Assembly: GCA_028015205.1 (NCBI GenBank) | Contig: CM051512.1 | Location: forward strand, 11,767,510-11,831,509 | Source: Mytilisepta virgata | Taxonomy: Eukaryota; Mollusca; Bivalvia; Mytilida; Mytilidae | DNA length: 64,000 nt | Reading direction: 5' to 3' | Shown: positions 14,101-29,100 of the stretch, piece by piece | Layout: every line of letters begins with the position of its first letter | How positions within the stretch are numbered: position 1 is the first letter of the stretch | The notes under the pieces: generated by a model | Told to the model about the DNA's origin: nothing | Databases searched by the model: none | What the model saw: the letters and a program-made list of their open reading frames with translations, nothing else | Position numbers and translations under genes: made by a program

Positions 14101-17100
14101 AAAAGATTTGTTTACTTGTATAAGAAATTTATACCTTTATTGACAACATATGATTTGATGTAGATTTGTATGCAGTTGGTCTTTTTTTTATTATTAAATA
14201 TACCTTGACGTTCGGTTAAGTAGCAAAGAAATAGGTAATATGCTCAAAACATTACGGCCCAACCAAACCAACCTTAATTGTTTGGGCCTACCATGACATA
14301 TTTTTATTTTTTACTTATTAAGGCATTTCAGCAAAAACACAAATATTTTTTATTAGGCGGAGAAGTAATTTTATTTGAAATTGTACTGTCCCAAATTGAA
14401 CAAGCACTACATGAATTCCTGTTGAAAAAAATTTCTGTATAATTATAAAGTGTAGAAAAACAAGACCTCTTCAAGTAAATTTCACAAGGCAAAGTTATGT
14501 TTAATATTTCCTGTAATAAAAGATTTACTTTAAGGAGTAAAAAAATAAAACTATACTTGTACAAGTAAATTTCACAAGACAAAATTATAATGTTTTGTAT
14601 GATAAAATTTTACTTCGAGGAGTAAAAAAACAAAACTTAAGTTCACAGATTTTATGAGACAAAAAAAATATTTAAATTATGAAAATTTCATGGATGGCAA
14701 AGTTTAAATATACTTTTCACTTACTCTGTGGAGTAAAAACATTAAATCTTATAGAATTAAATTTCCGAATTAAGACAAAGTTCAAATATTTTGTATAATA
14801 AAAGATTTACTTCAGCGAGTAAAACAAATCAGACTTATATAAGTAAATTTCAGAAAAATTGTGTATTCAGTGTATATATCGGAATGCTTTACTTTGCAAG
14901 CTTGTACACAAATGTACCCTGTACACTATATAATATACTATTTACATGTAGGACAGTTGTATTTGAAGTTGTCAGAGCACTATTGGAACAGTGAATGATT
15001 TATTATGCATTATTGAATATTCCCAATTGCCCTATCTTGCATTATGGGGTATTAACAACAAAGAAATTCACAAGCATCCTTTATACTTTCAAATACAATG
15101 TAATGTAAAGTGTGACTAATTTAATTTATTTACTTTGGTCAATCCTTTCACAACTGCAATTAGTTGTGGTCAGCACTATTGCTTTTACATTTGACCATTA
15201 ACCTTGTAAACATTTCAAGAACAAGAGCCACAATAGCACCATATACTTCAATCAGGAAAAAAGTTTACTAATACAAGTAATCTCTTAAGGTGAGGTTTTA
15301 ATAATTTATATCACATATGTATTTCATATAGAAATTTACTTCATTGAGTAAAAATGTGTTTACTTGTATAAGAAATTTATACCTTTATTACTAATAATTT
15401 AAGACAACATATGATTTTATGTTTGTATGCAGTTGGTCTTTTTTTATTATTAAATATACCTTGACGTTCGGTTAAGTAGCAAAGAAATAGGTAATATGCT
15501 CAAAACATTACGGCCTAACCAAACCAACCTGAATTTTTTGGGCCTACCATGACATATTTTTATTTTTTACTTATTAAGGCATTTCAGCAAAAACACAAAT
15601 ATTTTTTATTAGGCGGAGAAGTTATTTTATTTGAAATTGTACTGTCCCAAATTGAACAAGCACTACATGAACTCCTGTTGAAAAAAATTTCTGTATAATT
15701 ATAAAGTGTAGAAAAACAAGACTTCTTCAAGTAAATTTCACAAGGCAAAGTTATGTTTAATATTTCCTGTAATAAAAGATTTACTTTAAGGGGTAAAAAA
15801 ATAAAACTATACTTGTACAAGTAAATTTCACAAGACAAAATTATAATGTTTTGTATGATAAAATTTTACTTCGAAGAGTAAAAAAACAAAACTTAAGTTC
15901 ACAGATTTTATGAGACAAAAAAAATATTTAAATTATGAAAATTTCATGGATGGCAAAGTTTAAATATACTTTTCACTTACTCTGTGGAGTAAAAACATTA
16001 AATCTTATAGAATTAAATTTCCGCATTCAGACATAGTTCAAATATTTTGTATAATAAAAGATTTACTTCAGCGAGTAAAACAAATCAGACTTATATAAGT
16101 AAATTTCAGAAAAATTGTGTATTCAGTGTATATATCGGAATGCTTTACTTTGCAAGCTTGTACACAAATGTACCCTGTACACTATATAATATACTATTTA
16201 CATGTAGGACAGTTGTATTTGAAGTTGTCAGAGCACTATTGGAACAGTGAATGATTTATTATGCATTATTGAATATTCCCAATTGCCCTATCTTGCATTA
16301 TGGGGTATTAACAACAAAGAAATTCACAAGCATCCTTTATACTTTCAAATACAATGTAATGTAAAGTGTGTCTAATTTAATTTATTAACTTTGGTCAATC
16401 CTTTCACAACTGCAATTAGTTGTGGTCAGCACTATTGCTTTTACATTTGACCATTAACCTTGTAAACATTTCAAGAACAAGAGCCACAATAGCACCATAT
16501 ACTTCAATCATGAAAAAAGTTTACTAATACAGTAATCTCTTAAGGTGAGGTTTTAATAATTTATATCACATATGTATTTCATATAGAAATTTACTTCATT
16601 GAGTAAAAATGTGTTTACTTGTATAAGAAATTTATACCTTTATTACTAATAATTTAAGACAACATATGATTTTATGTTTGTATGCAGTTGGTCTTTTTTT
16701 ATTATTAAATATACCTTGACGTTCGGTTAAGTAGAAAGAAATAGGTAATATGCTCAAAACATTACGGCCTAACCAAACCAACCTGAATTTTTTGGGCCTA
16801 CCATGACATATTTTTATTTTTTACTTATTAAGGCATTTCAGCAAAAACACAAATATTTTTTATTAGGCGGAGAAGTTATTTTATTTGAAATTGTACTGTC
16901 CCAAATTGAACAAGCACTACATGAACTCCTGTTGAAAAAAATTTCTGTATAATTATAAAGTGTAGAAAAACAAGACTTCTTCAAGTAAATTTCACAAGGC
17001 AAAGTTATGTTTAATATTTCCTGTAATAAAAGATTTACTTTAAGGGGTAAAAAAATAAAACTATACTTGTACAAGTAAATTTCACAAGACAAAATTATAA

Positions 17101-20100
17101 TGTTTTGTATGATAAAATTTTACTTCGAGGAGTAAAAAAACAAAACTTAAGTTCACAGATTTTATAAGACAAAAAAAATATTTAAATTATGAAAATTTCA
17201 TGGATGGCAAAGTTTAAATATACTTTTCACTTACTCTGTGGAGTAAAAAATTAAATCTTATAGAATTAAATTTCCGAATTAAGACAAAGTTCAAATATTT
17301 TGTATAATAAAAGATTTACTTCAGCGAGTAAAACAAATCAGACTTATATAAGTAAATTTCAGAAAAATTGTGTATTCAGTGTATATATCGGAATGCTTTA
17401 CTTTGCAAGCTTGTACACAAATGTACCCTGTACACTATATAATATACTATTTACATGTAGATCAGTTGTATTTGAAGTTGTAAGAGCACTATTGGAACAG
17501 TGAAGGATTTAATATGCATTGTTGAATATTCCCAATTGCCCTATCTTGCAATATGGGGTATTAACAACAAAGAAATTCACAAGCATATCATAGGTTGTGC
17601 TGTATATATATTAATTAGAACCAATGCGTTTTTAATAATATTTTTTCCATGTTTTCTTTCTTTCTTTTACAGAATATTTTACTGCTCAGTGTTTTAAACA
17701 GTGTCTCTCATGATGTATGGTACATTGTCTCAGGGATGTCATTAAATGTGTCCATGTGTTGCTTGATATTGATAATCTTTATATTTTTAGTGTCATTACA
17801 TGTATCACTTGTATTAGGCATGTAAAAGAAATTCAAATGGAGGGAATTCCATTATCTCATTATGCTGCCATGACGGTTGTAAATATAATGTTATATTTTT
17901 AGTTTGTTAGTTATGTCATTGTGTATGTTAAAAATAAGTATTAAAAGAATATATTGTCAATACTGTGGGTATTTTTTGATAACTAATAGAAATAAATTGG
18001 CCATGTTTCTATTTTTCAATATGAAAAAAAACAAAGTATGCATCAACGGGACACTATCTGAAAAAAAATGCTATCATCTAAGGATCGTTCAAGTGTTCAA
18101 GCTGGTTAGAATAGATAGGAAAAGCCACTTTTTTGTCATTAATCAATCTTACGATTCAACAAAATGGGGTGGGGGGGGGGGGGGGTGTTCAACCGCTTGG
18201 CAGTGCCCTTTTCTCATTCAGACTTGACAAAATGATACTTCTAAGTCTAAATATTCCATTACTGTTCCCAGATGATACATTTCAGGCACCTATCAAGCTG
18301 ATTATTGATTAGCATGTATCTGTCCATGAACAGACTGCGTCTGGACCACAAGTATAGATCAATCAATTGGACATTGCTTTTTTGGACATACAAACAATTA
18401 CTTCAAATGAACAAATCCCACTCATATCCACTGGTTAACACCATACAGGCCTATCTATCATTATGAATTGCGTTTTACTTGTACAAGTAATAACTAAGGG
18501 AAACAACTCTGATATGAAAGTTGACCTGAAAGCATCTTGTGATGTCTAGATGGTATCTAAAAAAATTACTTGTATAAGTAAATTAATATCACAGTATTAA
18601 AAGGGAGGCAATCCAATTTGCAATTTTTCAGTTACCTATTCAAGTAAATTTTAATTTACTTGTACAAGTGGGATCTTTGACTGACTGAAATAAAAAAATT
18701 ATTAGATGTTAATATACGATATTAATAACTACCCAGTGTGTTTTAAGGGAAAGTAATTTATACAGATAAAAATCTGATCGACTTTGACATGTCAAAACAT
18801 GGCTTAAGAAATAAAAAAGGGGAGATAATAAATGTTAAATTTAAAAGGGGCAATTTTTCATATGTATCCCTCAAAGGTTTTTATGAGGAATCACAGAGTA
18901 AACCTCTGGTTACAAACGCACTGATAAAAATATCATCAAAGCACTCTCAGACACAAGGGTAACTTCATAGAAGTATCAGTCCATGACTCTCTGTTTCCGT
19001 TTTCTGCTTTTCCTATTTATAAAATCAGATATATTTTATAAGTACAAAAGTAGCACATTGAAATCGACCAAAATTTGGTGTTTTAATTATACTGATATTC
19101 TGTGGCCTGAATACTATGAATAGAAGCAATTGAAATGCTCCCTATTACCTATTACCTATTATTGTGATGTTTTTTTTTGTAATTCGTTAGACCAATGGTG
19201 GCAGCCGTTTTTTGAATGGTGTCTTTAGTTAACCCTACACAGCAGGGTCAAAGGAAAATATCTAAGAAACTTGTGTTCCCTTTTATTTATTATTTCTGTC
19301 GCAAATAATACAGAATTGTATGGACTATAGATTTTTAAACTCAATAGATATCAAGGGATTTCAACTGAACTATGCACGTGTAATCGGAGGGGAATAAACA
19401 AACATTGCGTCAATGTCCATGGTTTGTGCAAGCACAGATAATGTTGAAGTATATGAAGTTTGATGTTATAATATTATATTTTCAGGCGATTCGTGTGATC
19501 ATGCAGATAGGAAGGACCGTAAGTATTATCTTACCGAAAATATTAGTTAGAATCATTGATTTCTCGGCACATAGAATAGCTTAGTATTTGTCTATTCGTT
19601 CGTGGAATAAAATTATAGTTTGGATTTCTCTGCTATGTGGTTATCGTCTTGCTGTCATTTTTGGTCATCAAATTTCATTTTGCATACAATAAAATATTAA
19701 TGCCTATTAGAATCATTTTATCAATCGAATTTGAATAAAATATAAATTTAAATATCGGTATGGCAGCTTTGGCCCATTTAAATGTTATTGTGTAAAACAA
19801 AGTTCTAACCTCTTTAGTATTCTGTCTACTAGGACATTTCTAGAACCATTCTAGAACGGTTCTAGGGTAGAACCAACACTGTCATAAGTGGTTCTGGGGT
19901 TTAACTGTCATAAATGGTTCTAGCGTATAAATGTCAGGAATGTCAGGACACACTTGGTCATAAATGGTTCTTGGGTAGAACTGTCATAAATGGTTCTAGG
20001 GTAGAACTATACAGAACGGTTCTAGATCAGGACATACCCTGTCGTCAACCGTTCTAAAAGTGTCAAGATGACCGCTCTAGAACCATTTACTGACTGTTAA

Positions 20101-23100
20101 GGACAGTTCTAACGAGAGGTTACAACTAAGCCCAAAATGTATATAAAAACTGGAAAATCTGACAAATGTGTCAAGAATCGGCATTTATGTAAGTTGTACT
20201 TCTGAGACTGTTTTCATTTAAATGAAGCTAATGATTATGTTGCATATTTTTATGATTAAGAGCTCATTTATAACAAATACATTCCTTTTTACGAATAAGT
20301 ACTTTTATCGGCAAGTTTTGGAGATATTTACTTTGATCTTTTCATTCTGAAGATATTAATATCGTGAAATCGCGATAATAATAAAATTATCGAGTAAGTG
20401 TCTTGCATGACATCACGTTGCTTTACACCAACGTCGTCTTTCCGAGATTATAAAGAATAAAGTTACCATAGCACCATTTATGAAACCACACAACGTACTA
20501 CGACTTTACGCCCGCTAAAAGCGTTGCATTTTATTTTTCTATTTACAATGTTTAATTACCTGTGCTGAATTGATCCGAAAACATGTCTTGTCCAACCTTG
20601 ATTGACTGCGAGACTACATATCTTGATTGAAAATATGGCGACACAGAAAATTAAGAGAAAGTAAAAAAAATTAATTGCTTGATACATTGTGATGATATAA
20701 ATATTAAAAATCCAGCCCCATTAATTTAACTTCTGTTGTTAAATTATTTGTTTAGATGCAATTGATTTGCTGAGAGAATGGATAAAGCATCATCATTACG
20801 ATGGTAAGTCCTGTTGTGTGTCTTTATGTTAACTGCCAGCAGTTTTTTTCCATAATATCGCCAATGTTTATTTAAAATGATAGTAAAATGTATCACAAAA
20901 CCTCTTTTGCATTGCTAAAACGCCTGAAATATTTTAAGAATGCGAATGTTTCATTTTATTTTTGTTTCATAAAATAATTATGACGTCACCACAAACAAAT
21001 GTGACATTGCTGATGTTCTAATTCTGTTTCCAAAATTTGGATCCATGTTGATGTTGACTTTTAAGAAATTCCAAAATATTATTTCAAACGCACATAATTT
21101 TTAATAAAGTCCGGATTGTTTCATCAAAATATCAGTTGTCGAAGTATACAAGACACACCATTTTATCGAAGTGGAGAGAATAGCGGATTTACATAAAAAA
21201 GTTATAAGTACATCATACATAAATATATGCTTTTTGTAAGGAAACAAGGTATTATTGTCGATAATGTGTTGCTATATTACATTAGTTATGACTTCAACTT
21301 TCCTATTGTTTATTTTCCCTTCTTGAGTAGCAATATAGCAGGATCGCCTGCATATGGCGTCTACGTTTCTCAGCTTATTTTCAAGGGCATGCGTGAGTTA
21401 CCCTGACTTTCGACAAAGAGGATTACTACTGTCATAAAAGTTTCTTAACCAGGGTTTTATCAGGGATAAGTTGATGTCATCACGTAGGAAATATTACGGT
21501 CGTCATCACGAATTGATTGACCATTACAGTGTTCAAATATCTAAGATGATGTTGGACCTGTTCCCACCGTCGTAAACTTTTCATGTGCCTCCACCGATTT
21601 GTGACTTCCCCCGGGTTGACTTTGTTGAACTTGTTATGGCGATGAATTAAGCTTAATTCCTTTTATCTCGGAGTTGTTGGTTAAATGCATGAAGAATCTG
21701 ATTAGAATACATCCATCCACAACCTCTGCATTGATCTTGGTATACCCCCATCCCGCCAAAACAAAAAGGAATAAATATCTTTGAATGGTCAAGATACCCA
21801 CTCTATAACCATATATTTTATTGAATCTCATGAAAACACATCCATTGACGCATAAGCATAAGGGGTCCCTAATAGGTATGCCCCACAACTGAAAATCACA
21901 AAAAAAATTAAATATTAATATATTGGTTGAGATCCCCATACTATAACCATATATTTCATTGCTCTTCACGGGAAGGCACATTTATTGACGTAGATGGAGT
22001 TCCCATCTGGGTATGCCGCACCTCCTCAAAGTCATAAACGACTCATTATCTGGGAAAAGGTTGCGATTCTCACTCTCTAACCATATATTTTCTTTTTTGT
22101 CATGGACAGAAACATTCTTTGGCCATGTTGACCTAATAGAGCTTCCACGGGTGATGCCCATCCCTTAAAAATCTTAAATGAATTAAATATCTTGATAATG
22201 GTTTAAATGCTCGACCTATAACAGTACATTTTTCTCCCTCATAGAAAAGTACATAATTATACTGACATAAGGAGGTTCCGATTCCCCGGGGTAATAGACT
22301 AATATCTTTGAAATTGTGTTGATGCCTGTCCAACTTTTGTACATATATAACAACTGGGGGTCAAAGGTCAAGCTCGCTGTTACCAAAACAAAACTCTTTT
22401 GACGCATGGTCTATGTTAAAGTTAATTTTGGTTTCTTGTTGTAAAGTTGGGCTTGGTCATATCTTAACGGAAAATCAAAATATCTGCTACTCCACCTTCT
22501 TTAAACTATTTAGCTTATTATAATGACACATGAATCTTAGTAAAACAATATAGTCCTGTATTTCTTATTTCGGTCTGATCGCTGTGTTTCGATTGTCAAG
22601 ACATGGAAATGTTTAAAAATGATATATGTTTGTGGGTCTATTATCATGTACTTCAAGTATAATTTCATTTGGGAGACTTCGTAACAGTGTGCTGTTACAA
22701 TTATTAAAGTTTTGATATGCATTCTTTTTTATTTGAATTTAATTTTCATTTTCAGCTGTTGAAAAATTGTATCATGATATTTATCATAAAGACTTACAAG
22801 ACAGAAAGAAGAGTAAGTTCATTTATATAATTTAAATAAGGGTTCGATTATATTTCTGTTTAGTTTGCCTTTATACAATCCTCAGTACATTTTGGTACAT
22901 TATGGCAGCAAGTTATAAATAGTCGAGGAATCCGGAGTGCCCGATGAAAACCACTGGAATGAAATTGACAATCCAGTGGTGATAACTATTTCAGTTATAT
23001 ATACGAAAACTATCACTCGGCTCAGCCACAAAGAAACCAATACAGAGTTAATACATGTAGTTTAATTCATATTACTCCTGAAAACTTTCATATGGATGAT

Positions 23101-26100
23101 CAAATAATCGAATTTATCGGATTATACTTTCATGACTTTTAAGATACATTTATTTACATTTGATAATTTATTTATTCATATCGTTAAACTTTCTATATAT
23201 TTTTTCGTACATTTTTACATTCGATTTTATATTTTTGAAGAACAACACATACGTTATATAACGTCAAAGTTCATTTAAATAACCACATTTTTAAGAATAC
23301 TCTGTTTATAAGACTGACGCCGTCAATATAACTGTCACTACTTTTAATACGTATTGCTTAAATACCACCGATACTTAATGTGTTGTCTGTGTTATAGGAC
23401 AATGGCATCATTACCAGAGTAATTTTGATGAAGCTTTTACCAATGGAAATAAAGACCCCGATTGTAAGTCTGACATCGTTAATCATGTTCAACAAATATT
23501 AGTTATATTAAGGGAATTACATGTATGTACAGTAGAAGTAAAGACGATCCTAATACTAAGAATTACGTATTGGAATGTCGAAGTTACTACGACATTCCAA
23601 TACGTAATTCTTCTTCAGGACATGTAGACCTCAACATTTTTCTTTTGCAAAATCTATTTGTTCAAGACTATATATATTCTACTAAAGTTTGGTCAAATTT
23701 TCATAACTTTCTATTAGTTTATTTATCTTTACCACTCATTTCTTATAAGAAATCGATATGTTTTTACAAACATTTTGATAAAAACTTAGTAAAAAGGACA
23801 AATATACCCAAGGAGCAATTCAAAAAACGTAATCATTGGATCGACAAACTCGTAAGACAAATGAACAACCACAAGCACAACAAATAAACGCAGAAAACTA
23901 CAAAAACAATGAACAACACGATAAAAACCAGGAGTGAACCCAGATGCTCCGGAAGGGTAAGCAGTTCCTGCTCCGTAACAATATGAATAAATAATATAGT
24001 AAATTAGCTGATTTTCGTTAAATCATAATTCAATTCCCTCTGAATGTCTTGAAATATAAAACTAGATGGAGGCAGTTGGAAACAACAGCAATCCCCGCAC
24101 TACAAACATTTTGTATGCCTGTGCAACAATTTCAAAATCATATGTTTAAATATCGGTACGATATTTGAAAATCAAAATTCTAAAACCTTATTGCTCATCT
24201 AAATGTAGTGTCTGATTATATTGTTTAGAAATGAAATGCATAAGGTGAAAAGTGAAAGAGGAGTTTAACTTCAAATTTCAATCCCTGTTGTTCGCAAATT
24301 TGAGAAATCTTTAACCTTAGTCTATATAGTCCCTTAAAAATATAAATTGTATCAATTAAAAAAATAAAGAGGAATGTTTGTCACAAGCTCAAACTCACAA
24401 TTTCAAAATTCTACCCCTGCGGGCCCAAATGTTGGAAAATGTTGTATCGAAATAAACATGGATAAAGTGAAAATTGAAAGGGGAGTTTAGGTCACAAGCT
24501 TAAATAATTCACAATTTTTTGAAACTCATCACCTTTTTTAACCTTAATGCGTATCTATATGCAGTATATCGCAATAAAACGTCGCAATAAAATCTTCTTC
24601 CCTGAAATCTCTGAATCAGACAGAACTGAGTATGGCAGCTAAGATGGTCATCTTTCAATCGTGTTCTTAGTGACCTGGACTGTCAACAAGATAGAAAATC
24701 TAGCCAAAATTATTGTAAAGTAGTTCGTTACTAGAAAATTCATTAAAAAAACTTCTTTTCTGAAACCACTGAGCCAATCTTACCCAAATTGACAGCGATT
24801 GTCTTTAACATGGTCCAATATCAGAAATGTGTCCGATAACATTTAATGCCAACCAAGATGGTCACTACAACAGATATTTTGACAAAGAAACCACTGAGGC
24901 AACTGGAAATTAAATCGGCAGCTATGGTGGTCCTCTTTAAAAATTATCAGACTATCAATAGTGATCCTTTTCAAATTGTTTATGATGACCCTGACAACCT
25001 ATCCAGCTAGATTGCTCCCACACCTAAACTTACTTAACCACAGAACCCATACAGACAATTCACAAATAAATCTACGCTGAAACTACTGAGCAAAATGGAA
25101 CCGAGGTTGGCAGCAATGATATTTGTCCTGTGACCATGACTAAGATGACCACTAATGCCTAACATACGACCGCATGGAAAAAACATTTCATAAAGTCTTC
25201 TGTGAAATTTAATAGAATTTCAATCACTGCTTTTGTTGTCATTGATTGGCAAATTGAATCTAGGTGAGCGATAATAGTTTCTGGACCTCTAGTAGTTTGT
25301 TGATTAAATCACAATTTTCCTGTTGTTCTCAGTTGTCATTTATTGTACTTGATAGTACATCATGGCTTTTTGGGACAGTTCTTGGATTTTGTTCTAATTC
25401 AAAAGAGTTGCCCCAGTATTCCTTTGTCTTATCCCAGATAATTAATTTGCTGCATAAATAATGAAACAACTTAAAATAATAAAAACATTTGCTACGCAAA
25501 TAATGAAGGAAGATATACTGTTCAAATAATTTGATATACAGATAATCAATGAATTTTAACACTGCTTATTGAATAATGAGAAAAACATGTTTAGGGTAGG
25601 TGCCAACAAATATGGCTGGAAAGAATACTGGAATCTTCTATTTGGCCTTATCATGATCATATTATTTTAAAGCGAATTAATATGTGTAATTACAGATGGA
25701 CATGTTGAATTTTACCTCTGGAGAAACATGAACCGAGCCTGCAGAACAGAGATCATGAAATGGATTGAAAGTACGTTGTCTATGCCATATATGTCAGTGT
25801 GGGAATCATTGCAGGGACATTACATTGTACATGCCAAAATGCACATTTAATGCATGAACATGCTATATCTTACGTATTACGTTCTTTATCCCACGATTTA
25901 CGGGGAGCTTAAAAATCCGAACCAAATAAATGAATCTGTCATGAAGAGCCTTTTGAATGATATAAAAGAATTATTCTGTTATGGATGTAACAATGGCAAC
26001 GGCGTCAATTCCGGATTTAATGGTTGAACATTGAGTTTACTGGTGATCACCAAATCAAAAATTGATGCTGGAAAATATCAGAGTAAATTACTGTCAATGA

Positions 26101-29100
26101 CTGGTGTATCCATTCTAATGCAAAGGTAAAGGTGTGAAGTAGAAGCTTTTGAAATAAAAAAAAAAAAAAAAAAAATGACGTTTCGCCCTCGTGTGTATGT
26201 AAACTATTTATTACCAGCATTCTGAAATTTTCAGAAATAGGACTTCGGCAACAACAAAAGTTAAACTTCCCTTTTATATCAGCATTTGAAATTTCTAAAG
26301 GTTTTGTGTAGGCTGTTTTGCCTCAATAAGTCACCATGGTAACAACGAAATGACGTTTCATTTTTTTAATGTGTTTTTTTTTAATTGTATTGCGAAAAGA
26401 AAATTTTTCATCAAAGAGCAAAAATAACTTCATGCTTCGAAATTCTGATAAAAACAGGAATTATAGCAACAGATTTTCTTACTTGTATCCTTTTTGGCGG
26501 CAAATGTCGTTCTAAGGTAAGGTCTATACACCACTAATTTAAAAGAAATTTTGAAGAAAACCGGAGTAGCAAAATTAAAATAACTGTCTGTATTACCAGT
26601 ACTACATATAATGACAAGAGACAGAGGCAGACCATATTCTATAAATTAGACATTAGGATTTCTATAAAAACTGTAATTGTTACATGCATCAGTGCACTGG
26701 GATATGAGTATGATCTCGTTCTTCTTAGTATGTTTATTATTTCAAGACTTTTTTACTTTAAAGCGGGAAGTCCGAGATAATCTGGTCGATTCATTTCAGA
26801 TTACGCAGCTCATCGTCACTCTCATGGTCATCACCACGAGACTCAGCCAACCACAACAGATGTGCACAATGGACATCACGAGACACAGGAACCCACAACA
26901 CATGCGCCAAAAACGGGCAGTCCCCAAACAGTCGCACCTACCGAAGCTCAGACAACATTGTTACCTACAACAAGCGCCCTATTAGGAATTAGTATGTGAA
27001 ATAAATTGCTAAGATATAACTTAGAGTTCATCAGAATTGGAAGAATCTTGAAATGCATCTCAACCTTCAAAAAACATCAAAATGTGCAAAAACGTACAAA
27101 TTTTAACTATTCATTCAAATGGTCGTTATGAGTAGTTCTATACAGGAATGTACTTAAAGACAACCAACACGAGAAAATATAACATTGAAGAATTCTACAT
27201 TTCAGTACAATAAAGATAAAATATCGTTATCAAAGTTTATGATCTTATAAAAAAAATCTTTTAGACAAGTCATGTATTTTCTAAGGTAAGGCCTAAATTA
27301 AAATATTGTTTGTTTGCTGTCAGCCGACCGACCCAAAAAAATCGCCGTGACCCAAATAATTTTATTGCCTTTTTGAAAACATTTTTTTGTTCCGGAGTTT
27401 TGCCGCTTGCGGTTTAGAATCGAGTGCTGATTTCCGGGTTACATGCGGTTTTGATTTCCGGTAATACATTGAAATATTTTTCCAGAAAAAAAAATAAAAT
27501 AATTTACCTACCTACCTACCCACATAAAAAAATCTGGGTAGGAGAATGGCAAACAAACAATATTTTAATTTAGGCCTAAATGACTACGTGATTATTACAA
27601 ATGCCCCGATAATCCATACAAAAGTAATGGCAGAATACCACGGTAATTATCGGCAAACTTCGGAGTCCCGATGTTTCGTACAAAAGTAATGACAGAATAC
27701 CTCGGTAATTATCAACAAACTTCGGAAAAACTTTATACCTAACTTATGTCCTTAGCCGCCAAATACACAGTGTTAAAAAATAACAAAAGGGATGAACAAC
27801 TAAGATCAACAATGATATCGATCAATCAACGCAACCGAACAGACAGAGCCTCGGATCAAAAATAACATAAAAGGGCACAAATCACAACAATGTCAGGATA
27901 CTAATTACTGTATATCTCAAAAGGGCACAAATCACAACAATGTCAGGATACTAATTACTGTATATCTCACGTACTGATGTAAAACGATTTTTTTTTTGAA
28001 TTTACTGAAATTCTGTACCTTTCAAATGGTGATCATATACGTTTAAAAGGCCAACTCATTTCGTACTTCGGAAAAGATAATCGCACATACATGTATAGAA
28101 ACAATGTTAAGTTCATTTTTGATCAATGCATTTGAAATATAAATTATCAAAAGAACAAATCCCAGTAACAGCAAAAAAGAGACAAGAAATCAAAATAAGG
28201 ATTTAGACTGGAAGGTATACAATGTAACGGGGTTAAATTTGCCGCTGAATGTTTCTGATTAAGCCAAAAAAGGATAACAGGAAAGGCCAACAACATATCA
28301 ATCAACAGAGCCTCGGACAAAAAAGAGCACAAAACACAAACATAGAAGTAACGGAGAATTAGGTTTGATGGGTACTCAAACCTTAGTAATTTTAATTAAA
28401 AATTATCACATATAACTATCCCCACTTTCAGAAACTTCGTGCGAAGTTGTAACTTTTGTAACCGCATTGGCACGTGGTACGACCTTAACCAATGCAAATG
28501 CAGGATTATGTACAGATGGAACACACAGCCGATCTGAAGCAGTAGTCCTCGAGTCCTGTAAGGCTCCTGCTGTGTCGTCATGGGCACAAGGTGTGAAGGT
28601 AAAAGTGTATTCTTTACTTGTGTCTTGTCTTCGGCAAAAGGTGTGAATGTAAAAGTTTCTTTATGTGTGTTTCGTCTTGAGCGAAAGGTGTGGAGGTAAA
28701 ATTATACTTTTTTTTTATCATTATTACCTTTAATTTATTTACCTTTAGCATATTCAGCAGCTAATGGAACCTTTGTTATCTGCTTATTTAGTAAGCCGAG
28801 CTATTCCACAACATTTTTATTCCAAGAGAATTATCGGCCATAGACCTGGGAACTCGCTCTACCGAAAACCACACTATGAATATCATGAATAAATATTCTC
28901 ATCAGATGCCTCAAATATTTGCTTGATTTTTGTTAATGTTGTACTTGTTTGTTTACATTAAATCCCGCTTTTTGTTGTTAATATTCTAACATTTTAGTTA
29001 TTGTGTTGTGTGGCTCTAATTGTTCGATTTTATGTGTGTTATATTTAATTACACTTAAACCTTGTAGTATCTGCACTGTATTACTGATATTAATAATCTA

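Larger units (their letters stand above)
10922..18683. mobile_element. 7.76-kb non-autonomous TIR element carrying a satellite
   Basis: Left end 10922-10951 and right end 18654-18683 are inverted repeats of 30 bp with one mismatch, beginning CAGTCA and containing the palindrome ACTTGTACAAGT. The 5-bp sequence ACTGA lies immediately outside both ends (10917-10921 and 18684-18688), which fits a target-site duplication. No transposase frame is visible, so the copy is non-autonomous. The interior includes a poly(A) run (11697-11725), diverged subrepeats from about 12240, and the 1.25-kb tandem array. The internal subrepeats contain the same ACTTGTACAAGT palindrome as the ends. The element sits entirely in intron 1 of the gene at 8113-30466. 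I cannot assign the superfamily. Confidence 0.65.

Noticed and set aside
13543..17503. Four near-identical 67-codon frames as a gene family
   Set aside because: They recur at exactly the satellite period with matching non-coding flanks. No splice sites, signal peptide or domain is visible.
23525..23887. 120-codon frame as a gene
   Set aside because: It runs through the perfect hairpin in intron 5, has no recognisable domain and no exon partners.
26677..26985. 102-codon frame around the His-rich exon
   Set aside because: It is a shadow in another frame; the phase-1 exon 26800-26991 fits the splice sites and the neighbouring exons.
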